Positions 12,265-24,639 are shown, counted from the stretch's first letter. The stretch is 64,000 nucleotides of DNA from Lytechinus pictus (GCF_037042905.1 NC_087252.1:33755965-33819964); one strand, 5' to 3'. Translations and numbers: made by a program. Notes: a model not told the origin generated them from the letters alone.

Positions 12265-12591
12265 ATGACTTATTCTAGTACTGGCGGAGATATGGCATCA
12301 AAACTAAAACTTGTCGCCGTTCTCATCTCTCTTGTTATGCCTGTCATCTCACCAAATGCATTCACTGAAGATAACACATGGATTGACGTCGAAGAACAAA
12401 ATATCCCCTTATTGTTTAATTTCTACAGTTTTACTGTGAATCGGTGTTTTTATAGTCCTAAGGGTAGAATCCTAGATATTACATTTATTGTCATGATACA
12501 TATCTTTACAACAGCTAGCCTTCTGGTAAAAGCTATTTGGTTCCCATTACCTACCCAAGTTGACAGGCCAAGAATACTACTAAAATGGTAA
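12265..12591 (+). CDS. Possible small secreted or membrane protein ORF, unassigned
   Basis: The ORF has 108 codons from ATG 12265; a second ATG at 12292 gives a classic signal-peptide look (MASKLKLVAVLISLVMPVIS). A second hydrophobic stretch follows near residues 70-92 of the long form. The sequence matches no family I recognise. AATAAA at about 12858 could serve as its polyadenylation signal. The base before the second ATG and the G after it fit a moderate Kozak context. Chance ORFs of this size occur in AT-rich DNA, so this is a candidate only. Confidence 0.25.
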   Translation: MTYSSTGGDMASKLKLVAVLISLVMPVISPNAFTEDNTWIDVEEQNIPLLFNFYSFTVNRCFYSPKGRILDITFIVMIHIFTTASLLVKAIWFPLPTQVDRPRILLKW

Positions 12592-13589
12592 CAGCCGGTG
12601 TGTTCTTTTGCATTTTTCCAATTAGAATGTAGTACATATACAGTACATCATGAAAGTTGATTTTGTTGTTTCTAGTTTTATGCAAATATGTTTATGATTT
12701 AATTTGAATGTATTACGACAATTGTCTTTCTGATCTAGACATATTTAGACATTGATTGAATTTAGGTGATGTTACAGATATTTTTTGTTATATTGGCAAG
12801 TTCTCCGTTTGATAAGTGAAGTTGATATATAAATGTTAATATTTTGTTTGTCTATTCAATAAAAAGAAACCTGTGGCAAGGTTATAAAAAGATGAAATAT
12901 ATATTTGCGTAGGGTTTCTTTTTTATATAATACCTATTCCATAGCTTGGATTATGCTGAAAATTTAAAAATATAAAGTTTATCTGTCGCTTCTTGAAATA
13001 AAATCTCTAAATTTGTAAGATACATGCTTAACGAACACAGTTTAAAGGAAAAACAAAATATCGCTGAGAGAGGGCGATATATATGTTTGATTCAAATGCT
13101 AGTTAAATTTTTTACCGGCAAATCGGCCGTTGAAAAAAATCAAATCGTTACTACAAGTATTTATGAATGCAAGGTTATACTCTAGAATAATTAATATCAT
13201 TGGCTTTTATTAACACTTATCACACTTACATAAGCTAAAGACAGTCCTCAATATCACATGAGAAAAACATATGTCATCACATGCATAGAACAAGGCAGGA
13301 ATATAAATTTATAGTAAAATGACTTGGTCATGTTTCATGTAATAACGGAACTTTTAATTCGTTTCTTCCTTTTGTACTTCTTAAAGCATATGATAATTGT
13401 ATGAAGGCAAATGCAAACGAAGATTATTGCAGGAAAGTAGGTAAGTCAAATGTTGGCATATTCTCTACACTTTTAAAAAGGTTCATTTAGTCAAAAGTAA
13501 AATATAGTAATTGTTCTGAAAGTAATAATAATAATGATAATATTATATAATAATAGGACTCATAATTTCTAAATTAAGCATTTTTTAAA
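12592..13589. other. Non-coding stretch, nothing recognised
   Basis: AT-rich. AATAAA occurs near 12858. No repeat structure or protein similarity was seen. Confidence 0.5.
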
Positions 13590-13990
13590 TATATCGCAGC
13601 GTTTTGATAGTGTAGACCATGACATTCTACAACAATTTATGGTTAGAAGGTTTACATTTTACCTTAACATGTTAAAAATAGAAGCACATTTTTTTTCTTC
13701 ACAGGGAAAGGTTTCTACCAAAGAAAAAAAGTCCCTTTACCTCAAGGGTGGGGGCTGAGTAACGTGCCCCACCCTATCCTTATTACTTATTAATAATATA
13801 TATCATAATCAATTTACCCTGGTGTTATAGGAATATCTGCTGATGTTATTCTATTTATTTGAGAAAGGGAGAAATGATATGACAATCACTTCATAATTGC
13901 AATCAAATGTGGATTCCCTTACAAACGAAACCTTTTAAAGATAAATGTTGACAAACCCCTCTCCCTAAAGAAAAGTTTTCTGCAAACACG
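13590..13990 (+). pseudogene. Decayed LINE reverse-transcriptase fragment
   Basis: Short pieces of a reverse transcriptase appear in order in different plus-strand frames. They are AFDSVDHDIL-like coding near 13600-13640 (read here as RFDSVDHDILQQF), a LPQGxGLS box near 13730-13755, and LKINVDKPLSLKKS near 13938-13985, which matches the 'LkiN..Kt' motif after the YADD region. Stops and frameshifts separate them. This is an old relic, distinct in sequence from the intact-looking LINE at 6.4-11 kb. Confidence 0.6.
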
Positions 13991-16880
13991 CTTCCATGAA
14001 GAATTGAAATATTTAATCAATCGACTTCAACCGAGCAAGTTAAGTCAATACTGTTTATGCAGGAGTTGAAAAACTTAAATGAAATACTGATAGGCTATAC
14101 AGTATTCATGTCAATAACTTCAGCAAATCTATTGAATAAAATAGGGAAATGAAACCTTTGGAACATGAGGACTTGGGAGGAAAAAATCAAAGAATAAGAG
14201 CAAAGAAAATTTGAGAAAAAACGGAAAATATTGAGAAATATTGAGCATCTGAATATTGCGATCACTAATGCAGCTATGGAGATCTTCCCGTTAACAATGC
14301 GACAAATATGTGTGATGTCACATGTGAACAATTTTCCCTTTGGTGGACTATAAAATACCTCCAAAATGTCTTTATTTGCTCTTTCTTATGTTGATACAAA
14401 CTCAAAATTTGTATATACATGCCCTCCTATCGAAAGAATACATGATCTACTGATAGATGTGATAAAAGAGGCATTTTAAGTGAAATACATACAAACTTAC
14501 TGGGAGAGTTGTTTACAAGTGGCGTCACAACATGGTGGCGAACCCGGTTTTTACCTACTATTGCGATAGAGGACTGACACTTATTTACCCTTGAATTAAT
14601 AATGAAATAGGAGGAAAGACAGACAGCTTTGAACCAGAGTCAGTGACGAGAACCCAGTTTTTTTTATTGAGAAACACTAGATTGTGATCATGGCTCTTTG
14701 CTTCCATAAAAGACTGAGAATTTCTCTAATATAATGCATTCTCAGAGAAATTGCAGATATATTGAAATAGTTAACCAGCAATAAAATGAACTCGATCGGC
14801 TAACAAAAACTTTTGAACATTTGTTACTGCAAACATACATGTACGTACAATGACAGAGACATTACTCAAGACGGACGGACAGACGGATGATACAGACGGA
14901 AGAGCAGATGGACAATACAGACGGATGGACAATAGGACAAGGATATCAATGACAACAAAGATGACACCGTCGTCAACGCCACGACGCCGACCATCACTAC
15001 GACCAACTCCATGCTACGACAACAGCATAAATCCCGAACTATATGGAATTAACGACTGTGACTCTTTCCCTGAATATATTATAAAAACACTAGACATTAC
15101 TTTAATACTGCGCTATTTCTTATACTCTATTTCAATTATTGTTAGAGGAAATCTCCTTCATTGCTGATGGGTAAGTGAAACCATTTTCTTTGTTGTTCCA
15201 CTACCGAATGAAAGAGTGAGAGAGCGACTAAATTTAGGTTTTGTTACACATCATAATTGTATTTCCATGGTTCATAATTTCTCTAATTTGTGATGATAAC
15301 ATCATCTTTATGCTATACTGCGTTGACCTTTGGAAAAACAACATTCCAAATTTGAAAAACACTGACCTTTCTAACCATATTCTTAATTATGCTATAAAAT
15401 TGATCGTGATGAATATTAAACTACCTCTATGACTTAAGTTGAAGCCACTGATATTGATAATTCCAAAGAATATCGAGCCAAATAAGGATTTACCACATTA
15501 ATGTAACATGATGTTCCATCATTTCTCAAACAATATTGCAAATGTGATGTAATCAAGGTAGATGATAATACAAAGCAAAAATGTTTTATATTTCAATCGA
15601 AATCATGATGATGTTGTACTTGGTTAACATTGATTAACATGTAAAGCAAAGCATTTTCCAGTGATGAATGATACTGGACTACACATAGGCCTCGTGTGTA
15701 AAGAAATACATTTTTATTTTAGTTTTATTACTTTCTTTTAGTATTTCGCCGCTTTGTGTATAACATGAAATTTATCAAGTTTGAATACACTTGAAATAAC
15801 CATTAATATATTATCAGAGCAAATTAGGAGTGAAACTCATATAGAAGATATGGTGCGTAATCCTATTACAAAAATATACTTCGGAATTTGAAGTGAAAAT
15901 AGAAGCACATTTCCCTATGATGAGGACGCCCACCGCTCAGAAATTGGTTGATTTGTATTATATTGTTGTGAAGTGTACATAAACTACTTTGGTGACATCA
16001 CTATTCTCTGAAAATTTAAGTGTGAACTAACCCTTAAAAAAAAAACCAATCCCTGATAGAGGCAAGCTGTACCCCAATCCACCTGTTTTTCTTATATATA
16101 ATCATGTTGAAATATCACATTTGTATCTTTGGTTTCGTTTATCATCAGAGTATGATGAGAATTTATCCATTAATGGTCGATAGCAGTAAAAAGAAAGACA
16201 CACTAGCAAACTTAGCTTATATATTGTTAATAAACTATTACATATACAGCTCACTGGTATTTATACCTTTAACCTTAACTGATACCAGATTTGTTTAACT
16301 TATATTGTGAAAAGAGTTGTTATCCATTGCTGAATTGCTTGGCTAGTAATAAGAATATTTGAAACATATACTACATTATTGTTATTGATACTTGAATTGT
16401 TATTCTAGTTTTTACAATTCTCTTCGTTTTTACTTTGTCTTTTAAGTGCATAAGTCTGCACAATTTATGATTATTTTGTTTAGTTTAAGTGCATAATGTG
16501 CACTGGTTTCTGAACAAAAATTGCAATGTATGTTTTGAATTTCGAGTAGGGTTAGCATTATGTCTATTTTTATCGTTACCACAATTGTGGAATGATTTAT
16601 GCTAATCATTTAATATGAATTTATTGTATATATGTATATATGTTTGAAGTATTTGTTTGGGAGAGAGAATGAGCGTAAGAGGAAATGGAACAATGATCAA
16701 ATGTTTCACTTATCGTTTTCTTTTCTATATATTTTTTGTATTTACTTTATAATGTATATATTTTCTTTTCTATTTTTCTGTATTGACTTTATAATGTATA
16801 TAGTTCATTAACCCCAGGGTATCTATTCCTCTGATTTTGCTTTCTTTGATTTTTTTCCACATGGAGGGGAGCCTCAATTT
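13991..16880. other. Non-coding stretch, possibly retroelement interior; no domains found
   Basis: The ORF 14850-15167 begins in a GACGGAC-rich low-complexity stretch and shows no domain. A TGGTGGCGAACCCGG motif at about 14535-14549 resembles the start of an LTR-element internal region, but no matching LTR precedes it. The 3' part (16.6-16.88 kb) is T-rich, as expected ahead of a polypurine tract. Confidence 0.4.
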
Positions 16881-16883
16881 TCC

Positions 16884-16895
16884 AAAGAAAGGGGA
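16884..16895 (+). other. Polypurine-tract-like sequence upstream of an LTR
   Basis: AAAGAAAGGGGA directly precedes TGTAATG at 16896, the arrangement used to prime plus-strand DNA in Ty3/Gypsy elements. Confidence 0.5.
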
Positions 16896-17199
16896 TGTAA
16901 TGTAGTGATTGCATAAATCACTACATACATATAGCCTAGACGTCATAATGTAAAATACCCCTTCTCAGAACCATCCATTTTTATGTTCACTTGGATTATA
17001 ATTTATGTAGAAGCTTGAATATATATTGAGTGTACACGCAAGGGTGGGGGTTAGATAAGTCAAGATCATCACAGAGTTAAGATCTACATCGACGTACGTT
17101 GTGATATGCTTTTCAACTCTACATGTGATACTGCTGGAAGTTGACATTTAATAAAGTTTCTTGATTGAACTGTACATCGAACGTTTGTTAAGGTCTTAA
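16896..17199 (+). mobile_element. Probable Gypsy-type LTR (about 304 bp)
   Basis: The LTR begins TGTAATG after a polypurine tract and contains AATAAAG at about 17150 as a polyadenylation signal near its 3' part. It is followed by AGGCGACCCGAGC, which resembles the internal start next to many Gypsy primer-binding sites. The terminal CA is not preserved. No gag or pol domain was recognised on either side. Confidence 0.45.
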
Positions 17200-18684
17200 A
17201 GGCGACCCGAGCTTAACGTGTAACTCGCCGGGTAAGTTCGCGATAAAGTGTTCCATTGCAATTATAATGTACGCGCGCGCACTGAATGGGGAGTTTGTGC
17301 GAGAAAATCACTTCAATTCAGTAGTACACAGTACCCCGACGGCATGGGTGTCGATCACGGGGGGGGGGGGGGGATATACCCCCCCCCCCAATATTTCAAG
17401 GGGGGGGCCTGTATTATCATCCCCCCCAAAAAAAAAAATTCAGGGTAGAAAAATTGTAATAATGATGATGAAAAAATGAAAAGTTTGATAATGATGATTA
17501 TAGTGATGATTATAGTATGCCATCAATCAGTTTGTTTCCCTCGCAATTTGTGTATATTGTTATTAAATAAAAACATTCTTTTCCAGGACTTTTAAACAGA
17601 TGGGTGCAGGTTCAAGATGAAAATGAATGAATTTTTTATGTACCGGTATATGATATTTTTTAAAAACATGACATAAAAGGACCCCGACGAAAAAAAACTT
17701 TTGTTGATAGGGTGTTCCATCCCACCAGTGGTGAATAAATTGATTTAAACAAATCAATTAATTCAAAAGGGTGGAAAAATAAACGGGTGGAAAAGGGTGG
17801 CAAGATAAACAGGGAAACCTCCATGGACGTAAATCCTAGAGGGGTAGATCTTGAAAAAATACAAAAACTTTTCTCAGATTTACCCCTCCCCACATCCAAG
17901 TGCATGATGTTTGTCCCATTTAATCTACAACCCTTTTGAATATTAAACATTTTATCATGTGACCCCATCAGATACCTCTCATGAAAATATTGAGGTTCAG
18001 TGAGCTCAATATAATATGATCATATTTTTACAATTTTTTAATAAGTGAAATCAATTTATGGTTTCTGAAAGAATAATCATTCATTTCTCTTTAAAGCGTA
18101 TCTTCGAATATGAACATCGGAGGTTTTTTTTCCATGTTATTCTTGTTATTGTCATGGACTTGAATAACCAAACTTGGTTGATTTTTTCTTATTTTGGCAA
18201 AAAGAAATCTTTTTTTGAGTTTGGAAAGGGATGACAGTTTTGCATTCTATATGAGCACACTCATGCGGTATGTTAATTTCATTTTAACACATATATTAGC
18301 TGATATTACACACTGATGAGTCAAGAAGATGTTGGAGAAATATCATAAGATGACAGTTGAGTTTTGATTGTTTTTATGTTTGTTTTTGTTTCATGCACTT
18401 ATAAAACATTTAAATCGTGTTAAAATCCAGGGTTAAAATTGTCTAAGGAATGACGGTAAGCCCAATGGCGCACGAGAAGCCACACAGTTTGCAATTTGTG
18501 TTAGTCTTAATTTGTCCGAATCTGCATTTTATCATCATGCATTAAGAAGAAAAAAGATATTGCCAGTCGGGTTAGATTTAAGAGAGAAGTTGTATACATC
18601 ATGCTCAATAAACAGATCACTTTGTACATGGTCCAGACAATTTTTGTCATTTTTTCTTTCGTATGAGTTTAGAATAGGCTCACT

Positions 18685-19824
18685 CAGTGGGGTAACTACG
18701 GGGGGGGGGGGGCATGGGGGCACATGCCCATGCACCCAATCGGCTGACAAAAAAAAAACGAGGAAAAGGAGAAAAAGAGGGAGAGAGGAAGGGAAATGTA
18801 ATGGGAAAGAAGAAATTATTGTTCATTATGATGTTATATTATACTATAATTCTGTTATATTACATAAGACGCATTTTTTTCATAACTTTATGAAACATAA
18901 TTTGATTAGGGCCCATTTCTTCATTGTTCCTGGTGCTCACATTGTCTGTTTAATTTTGACGAGATATATATAATCCTATGTTACTAAAACCTCCTGTTTT
19001 CAATATACTTCCTCGCACTTCGAATTATTATTTTATGTGCAATAGTATGCTTCTTTTCATGACTACTTAAAGTGATTGCCACATTTTAAGGTCTTAATAT
19101 AAAACATTTCTTGTCCGTGCTTATGTTCGCATTAGTGAGATATGTCTGCTCTCCATGAATTCCTATAATCAGTCCTTAAAATGCCCCTTTTTCTGATCTC
19201 AATATCAAAACTTTTCAGGTCGCGCTTCGCGCTCGCATCATTTGATTAATGAAATACGTATGGTCTTAGTGAATTCCTACAAACAAACTTTAGAATGCCC
19301 CTTTTCAGGTCTGAATTTCCTAAATTTTCAACTCGCGCTTCGCGCTCGCAATACTTGATTATTGCGATGCGTATGTTAATAATCATGATTACAATGACTT
19401 CAAGTGCTTCATGTGTAATTTCAACAAAATCAGCAAGCGCTTAGCACTCGCATTAGATGACTGTGGTGAGATATGTAGTGGATTCCTTAAATATAGTCCT
19501 TAAATCTCCCTGTTTGGGGTCAATATATACAAAAATTTCAGCTCGCGCTTCGCGCTCGCACTGTTTAGCGAGATAGGTACGTATCATGATTACAAAAAGT
19601 TGATTATAATGTCCCTTTTTACGTCCGAATATCAAAAATTTTAAGCTCGCGCTTCGCGCTCGCATTATTTAATCAGTGAGATACATATCTGTTTAATATA
19701 TGGCACTGTCCTTAAAATGTGTCTATTAGGTCAGTATACCTGGCAACTGAGCGCGCTTCGCGTGCTCACTGACTCAAATTTTTTGCTGGTGCCCCCCGAT
19801 GCCATGACCCACGGTACGCCACTG
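18685..19824. mobile_element. Nested non-autonomous element (CAGTGGCGTA termini) carrying a tandem array
   Basis: The left end CAGTGGGGTAACTACGG and the right end (inverse of CAGTGGCGTACCGTGG) form a terminal inverted repeat followed by a G tract. The flanks GGCTCACT (18677-18684) and GGCTTACT (19825-19832) form an 8-bp target duplication with one mismatch. The same terminus class occurs at 33957-34267. The interior is an array of about 105-bp units. It has no coding capacity. Confidence 0.8.
19205..19775 (+). repeat. Tandem array of about 105-bp units with a conserved GC-rich core
   Basis: The core GCTCGCGCTTCGCGCTCGC (or a near copy) recurs at about 19219, 19331, 19435 (decayed), 19541, 19645 and 19750, spaced 103-112 bp. 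The spacers are AT-rich and much more variable than the core. The core is CpG-dense in otherwise CpG-poor DNA and contains a GCGC-TTC-GCGC hairpin. Confidence 0.8.
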
Positions 19825-20369
19825 GGCTTACTTGTATAACACAAATTGAATTTAAAAAAAAATTATTTAAATACAATACACTGCAACAATGAAGGGATTT
19901 CCAAGAACACCATGCATATCAACCAATCCTAAATGTCCTAACTTGTGATTTTAGTGGGGGTAATATTATAAGATCCCCATCCACAAGAATATTTGTGTCA
20001 ATCATCCCCCCCAATCAAGAATACCGATCGACACCCATGCCCGACGGTACCATCAATATTCCATAAAACACGTGAGTATTAATACAGAGCAAACTTGTAA
20101 TACCATTGACGAACCTCTTTGTCTTAGAGCGAAAACAAAAGCACGTGACAAACACTGTTCAACAGTCAAATTTGAGATAGTCTTGAACATATATTAATTG
20201 AAATGATTATAAATGAATTCTAGTGTCTTCAAATGAATCCAATTGTCTGATTAAAAACTATCAATGACCGACAACGCGTGAATTTAAATGCACTTTAATA
20301 AATTTAAGTGACTCCTAAATGATTTGAACGGAAAAACCTATGATAATAAGTATCAGGGGCAGTGGCAGT

Positions 20370-20600
20370 GGCGTAACAGGCGGGGGGCAGGGGGGGGGGC
20401 AAGTTACCCCCCTGGCGGATATCACCGGGAAAAAAAAAACGGGAAAAAGAAAAAAGGGAGGGGGAAGAAAGGGAAGGGGGAGGAAAAGGGAAAAGGAAAG
20501 GAGGAAAGGGAAAATCAAAAGAAAACGAAGAACTTATTATTTTTTTATGAAAAAGGAAGGAAAGCGGGAAAAGGAACGAAAGAAGAACATTCGAGAAAGA
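20370..20600 (+). repeat. Transposon end plus purine-rich tract
   Basis: CAGTGGCGTAACAGGCGGGG at about 20371 matches the terminus of the 18685 element. It leads into an almost pure A/G tract at about 20425-20560. Overlapping ORFs on both strands here are composition artefacts (Lys/Gly-rich or Phe/Pro-rich). Confidence 0.55.
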
Positions 20601-21039
20601 ACAAATCATTTCAAAATAGGCCTAAGTAAAGCAATAGCATGATGGGAATAAATTTAAAGATGACAAAGAGGCAAATAATAGCGGGAAATGAAGATAGATT
20701 TCGTCAAAAGCTAAATTGGAAAACAAAGAACAAGAAAAAAAATACTTTATAACGCGACCGGGCTGCCGAGGATTGAATATAAAGAGCGGGAAGAAAGACG
20801 GACTGCATGCATATAACATTCTGCTATAAGCTTGCTAAATTTTATTCAAAAAAGCTTTGCCCCAGACCCCACGCAGTAGGGGCTCCTCATCTAAAGGCCT
20901 AACATTCAAATGGCTCTATAACGCCCCCCCCCCCCTTGTAGGGACCCTTCCTACATTAAGCTTTTCGTTCAATCACTGGCGTACAGGCGTGGGGTCTTGG
21001 TTCCACACCCAAGGGGAAATAAAAGAAATATAGGAGACA

Positions 21040-21860
21040 AATTAATGAAACGAATGGAAACAATTAAGTGTGTTATTTGCTGAATATAATGGAAAAATCT
21101 ATCACATAATTATTTTTTTTTCCCAGCTCGCTTTGCTCGCTGGCGACTTTCTACAAATTTTCCCACATCGCTATGTTTTGCCCCCTCAAAACATTTGGTT
21201 CATTACGCAACTGGGTTGAATGAATGTGTTGTGTAAAAGCTATATCCTGTATATGCCCGCGATTCGATTAAAATGGCGGCAATCTGCGAGGTTTAAATGG
21301 CTTTGATATCAAGAAGTTCCGGGGGCTCCGCCGAGGACCCCAACCACATAGCACTGTCGTATGTGAGTATGGAAGGGTTGGGCCATGGCCCCTAAAAGTT
21401 CTGCAACAAAAAAAAGAGGAAAGAAAAGCACAGAAAAAGTGTAGGACTATGATTTTATTTACTGAATATATTGTAAAAAAATATAGCAAAGTTAGATTCT
21501 CATGAAAAGGTGATTTTTTTTTCTCGCTCGCTTCGCTCGGGATTTATATTAAGCAGCTTTTTAGTACATGTGCCATACTGCGCCCCTGTTTTTTTTTTAC
21601 TCTTCACGCTACTGCTGCAAAAAATCCTATTCACAGTGGCATACAGACCACAACAAAAGAAATGGAAAGAGAGAAGATTGATATATATTCTCTGGATATC
21701 ATGTCAAAATCTATCACAAAATTGATTCTTTGTATTTAAAAATGTCAAATTTTTTGCTCGCTCGCTTCGCATTCTCGCAACATTTTTAAAAAGATAAACT
21801 CTGCCCGATCCACAATATCTGGCCCTCTCAAAATAGTCGCCTCATTACACTATTACGCCT
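21040..21860. repeat. Repeat cluster with CTCGCTTCGCTCG motifs
   Basis: The copy 21040-21350 is homologous to 4290-4660. Motifs GCTCGCTTTGCTCGC (about 21126), CTCGCTCGCTTCGCTCG (about 21523) and GCTCGCTCGCTTCGC (about 21755) follow AATCTATCACA-type sequence each time, so this is about three diverged units of roughly 300 bp. No protein coding was recognised. Confidence 0.55.
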
Positions 21861-22534
21861 AGTACGAGGTTACGGTATGCTATATGACCGGGAAATTTTT
21901 GGCTCTTGCACAACTTGATCTGACACTTTGCCGTGACTGGATGAATTACAATTCACAATAATACCTACATACATACATACATGATAAACAAAGAATAATT
22001 GGATTAAGATGTCAATTTCAAAAAGTGAACGTATATAGAAAATTAACTAAGTATTCAATAACTAAGTCCAATAAGTCGGAGAAGGTCCCTAGATCCCGAA
22101 AATACGAATAGTAGGCATATAACTATAATTTTTCGTAAAATCAAAATATATAATTAGCCCAACACTGCTTACAATGACTGCATATATTGAACAATTACAC
22201 AATGTTACATATGTAAATACAAATGAGAGGCACAAACAAAAATTATATAAAAGTGCAAAAATAATTGAAATGAAAAAGCTGATGCAAGATTTAAAAAAAA
22301 GAGAGGGAGAGACAGAGAGAAAATAATTCTTCAAGTCAATCACTGTTGAGTTTTATGTATTTGGAAAACGATATGCTTTTCAGCTATGGTTTAAACTAAG
22401 CAAGCTTTGGGGGAACCTTTAATCTATTAGCTAATGAAATCCAGAAATAATCTATTGCCCAATTCATATTTTAAGTGGTAATTCAGTGTTCTGTGTTGAT
22501 CATTTAGTCACACATTGAGATATCACTATATCAC
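21861..22534. other. AT-rich non-coding stretch
   Basis: Nothing recognised except a short CATA run near 21965-21981 and a GA-rich stretch near 22300-22322. Confidence 0.5.
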
Positions 22535-23260
22535 AGGGGAGGCACGTACAGGAGCAGGGGACACATGACCCCCAAGTGCCCCCCACCCCCCCCCCCCCAA
22601 AAAAAAAATAATAATAGCCGCAGGAAACTAATCCTTTTCCAAAATAGGATGCATTTCAAAATTAAATATGTCTTTTTCTAACGAATATACGTTTTTAGAA
22701 GTAAATTATACATTTTTGGTTAGAAAATCAATACATTTTTGGCACGTGCTTCGCGCTCTATCAATTATTAGTGAGTAAGGTATACCTTATCATGTTTATG
22801 GTTTTCAAAATGTTTAGAATGTCCAGTATCTAAGTTTGAAATAATAACAATTTTTTCCTCGCGTTTCGCGCTGGCATCAATTATTTTTTTTAAACAAATG
22901 TTCATTATATATATTTTTGGTTTAAAAAATGTTAAAATTTTCAGTTGTCAGGGTAAGGATATCACAAATATCAAACTCGAGCCTCGAGCTCGCATTATTT
23001 CATTGGCGAGATATGTAGGCCTATCATATTCATAAGTCACTAAATGCTGACCATATCAGGTTCCTTTTCAGGTCAGAAGGTCCTATATATAAACAAAATC
23101 AGCTCGAACCTACAGCTGGCATTAATTCCTTAGTTAGGTACACATCTTTTTTCATATTTAAAAAATACTCGAAATGTTTCATTTCCATGTCTTATTACAA
23201 GAAATGTCCGAATGTTTGAGGTCGTGATTCGACCTCAATAATTAGAATTAATGCCCTTTT
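22535..23260. mobile_element. Degenerate member of the GC-core array elements
   Basis: A CAGGGGAGGCACGTACAGG start is followed by a C tract at about 22587-22600. Decayed cores follow at about 22742 (GTGCTTCGCGCTC), 22858 (CTCGCGTTTCGCGCTGGC), 22977 (CTCGAGCCTCGAGCTCGC) and 23101, spaced about 115 bp. The right end was not found. Confidence 0.55.
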
Positions 23261-23486
23261 ATCTCAACAGTGAATAGCACCATGAAGCGAGTTTTGAAAC
23301 TTCAGATTGGAATTTTTCCAAAGCGCTACTCTCTCGCGGAAAAAAGAGCCTATATATCTCAGCAATCAGTTAAAAAAGGCTTTCCTCAACTTACAAATTA
23401 CTACAAAAACAACCAACTACTCCACGCAGATAGCAGTGTCATATAGGAACATTATACGTTTGCACCAGATGCAAATGGAAACATAT

Positions 23487-24365
23487 GTACCCTTATTATC
23501 TTTGCCTCCCCCCTCTCCAAATGAAAATATGTTAAGTGCCGGCCCAGATTTACTTTTTAAATCCATGTTATTCTAATTTTTAAAATATTCACGGACAATA
23601 CACTCTATTAATTCTGGTTAAGTTTTTCTTCCTTTTTGGTTTGTAGTCCATTCTAAAAATACAAATAAAAAAGAGATTTAAGACATATGATAACCTGGTA
23701 TTAAAGTACCTTTATTGTCTTTGCCTACCCCCCTCCAAATAAAAATATGTTAAGCACCGCCCCAGCTTTTACTTTTTGAATCCATGTTATTCTAATTTGT
23801 AAAATGTTCACGCACGAAACACTCTATAGGCTTCTGGTTAAGTTTTTTTTCTCCTTTTTTTTCGTTTTTAGTCAATTCTAAAAATACAAATAAAAGAAAT
23901 TCAATACATATAATAACCTGATGAAAATAAGTTCCCTTATGTCTTTGCCTCCCCCTCCAAATGAAAATATGTTAAGCATTGCCCCAGCCTTTCCTTTTTC
24001 AATCCATGTTATTCTAATTTGTAAAATATTCACGCACAAACCACTTTATATGCTTGTGGTTAAGTTTTTCCTTCTTTTTGGTTTGAAGTCCATTCTAAAA
24101 ATACAAATAAAAGAAATTCAATACATATAATAACCTGATGAAAATAAGTTCCCTTATGTCTTTGCCTCCCCCTCCAAATGAAAATATGTTAAGCACTGCT
24201 TCAGCCTTTCCTTTTTCAATCCATGTTATTCTAATTTGTAAAATATTCACGCACAAACCACTTTATATGCTTCTGGTTAAGTTTTTCCTCCTTTTTGGTT
24301 TGAAGTCCATTCTAAAAATACAAATAAAAAGAAATTTAGGACATATAGTAACTTGGTAAAAAAAA
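23487..24365 (+). repeat. Four-copy tandem repeat, unit about 217-225 bp
   Basis: The phrase TCTTTGCCT, a C-rich block, then CCAAATGAAAATATGTTAAG recurs at about 23490, 23708, 23933 and 24150. The last two units are nearly identical, which generates twin ORFs with the same start at 23921 and 24138. The identical non-coding tail (TTTTTGGTTTGAAGTCC) shows a satellite-like repeat and not a gene. Confidence 0.85.
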
Positions 24366-24639
24366 GGTGCAGCATATTAGAGGCAATCGTGTGCTTGTGC
24401 ATGTAGAGGATCCTATGCGTGCATCCGATCCCAAACAACACAGAAGCAAACACAGAGGCACTGCGCACACACACTGGACACATTTTCAATAGGCTAGGGA
24501 GCGAGTTACGCTATAGCAGTAGTTAACACTTTAAGACCTTAACACAGTGTGGTCATTGATGCTCCCAATTGAGATATGAACGATCCAAACACAACACTTT
24601 GTCGCATTGCCAATTGGAGGATCTCCAAAGCATTAGTGA

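Larger units (their letters stand above)
17343..20039. mobile_element. hAT-like non-autonomous element with perfect 8-bp target duplication
   Basis: The termini CATGGGTGTCGATC and GATCGACACCCATG are exact inverses, followed inward by G and C tracts. The direct repeat CCCGACGG flanks the element at 17335-17342 and 20040-20047. An 8-bp duplication with CA..TG termini is the hAT pattern. No transposase was recognised; the ORF at 17660-17968 (minus) has no known domain. A second element (18685-19824) sits inside, so the outer element was about 1.56 kb before that insertion. Confidence 0.85.

Noticed and set aside
14526..14550. Primer-binding-site-like motif TGGTGGCGAACCCGG as evidence of an LTR element
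   Set aside because: No LTR precedes it and no gag/pol coding follows; left as a note only.
19205..19775. CRISPR-like array (regular 19-bp repeat)
   Set aside because: The spacers are related to each other, the array lies inside a transposon of a eukaryotic genome and there are no cas genes.
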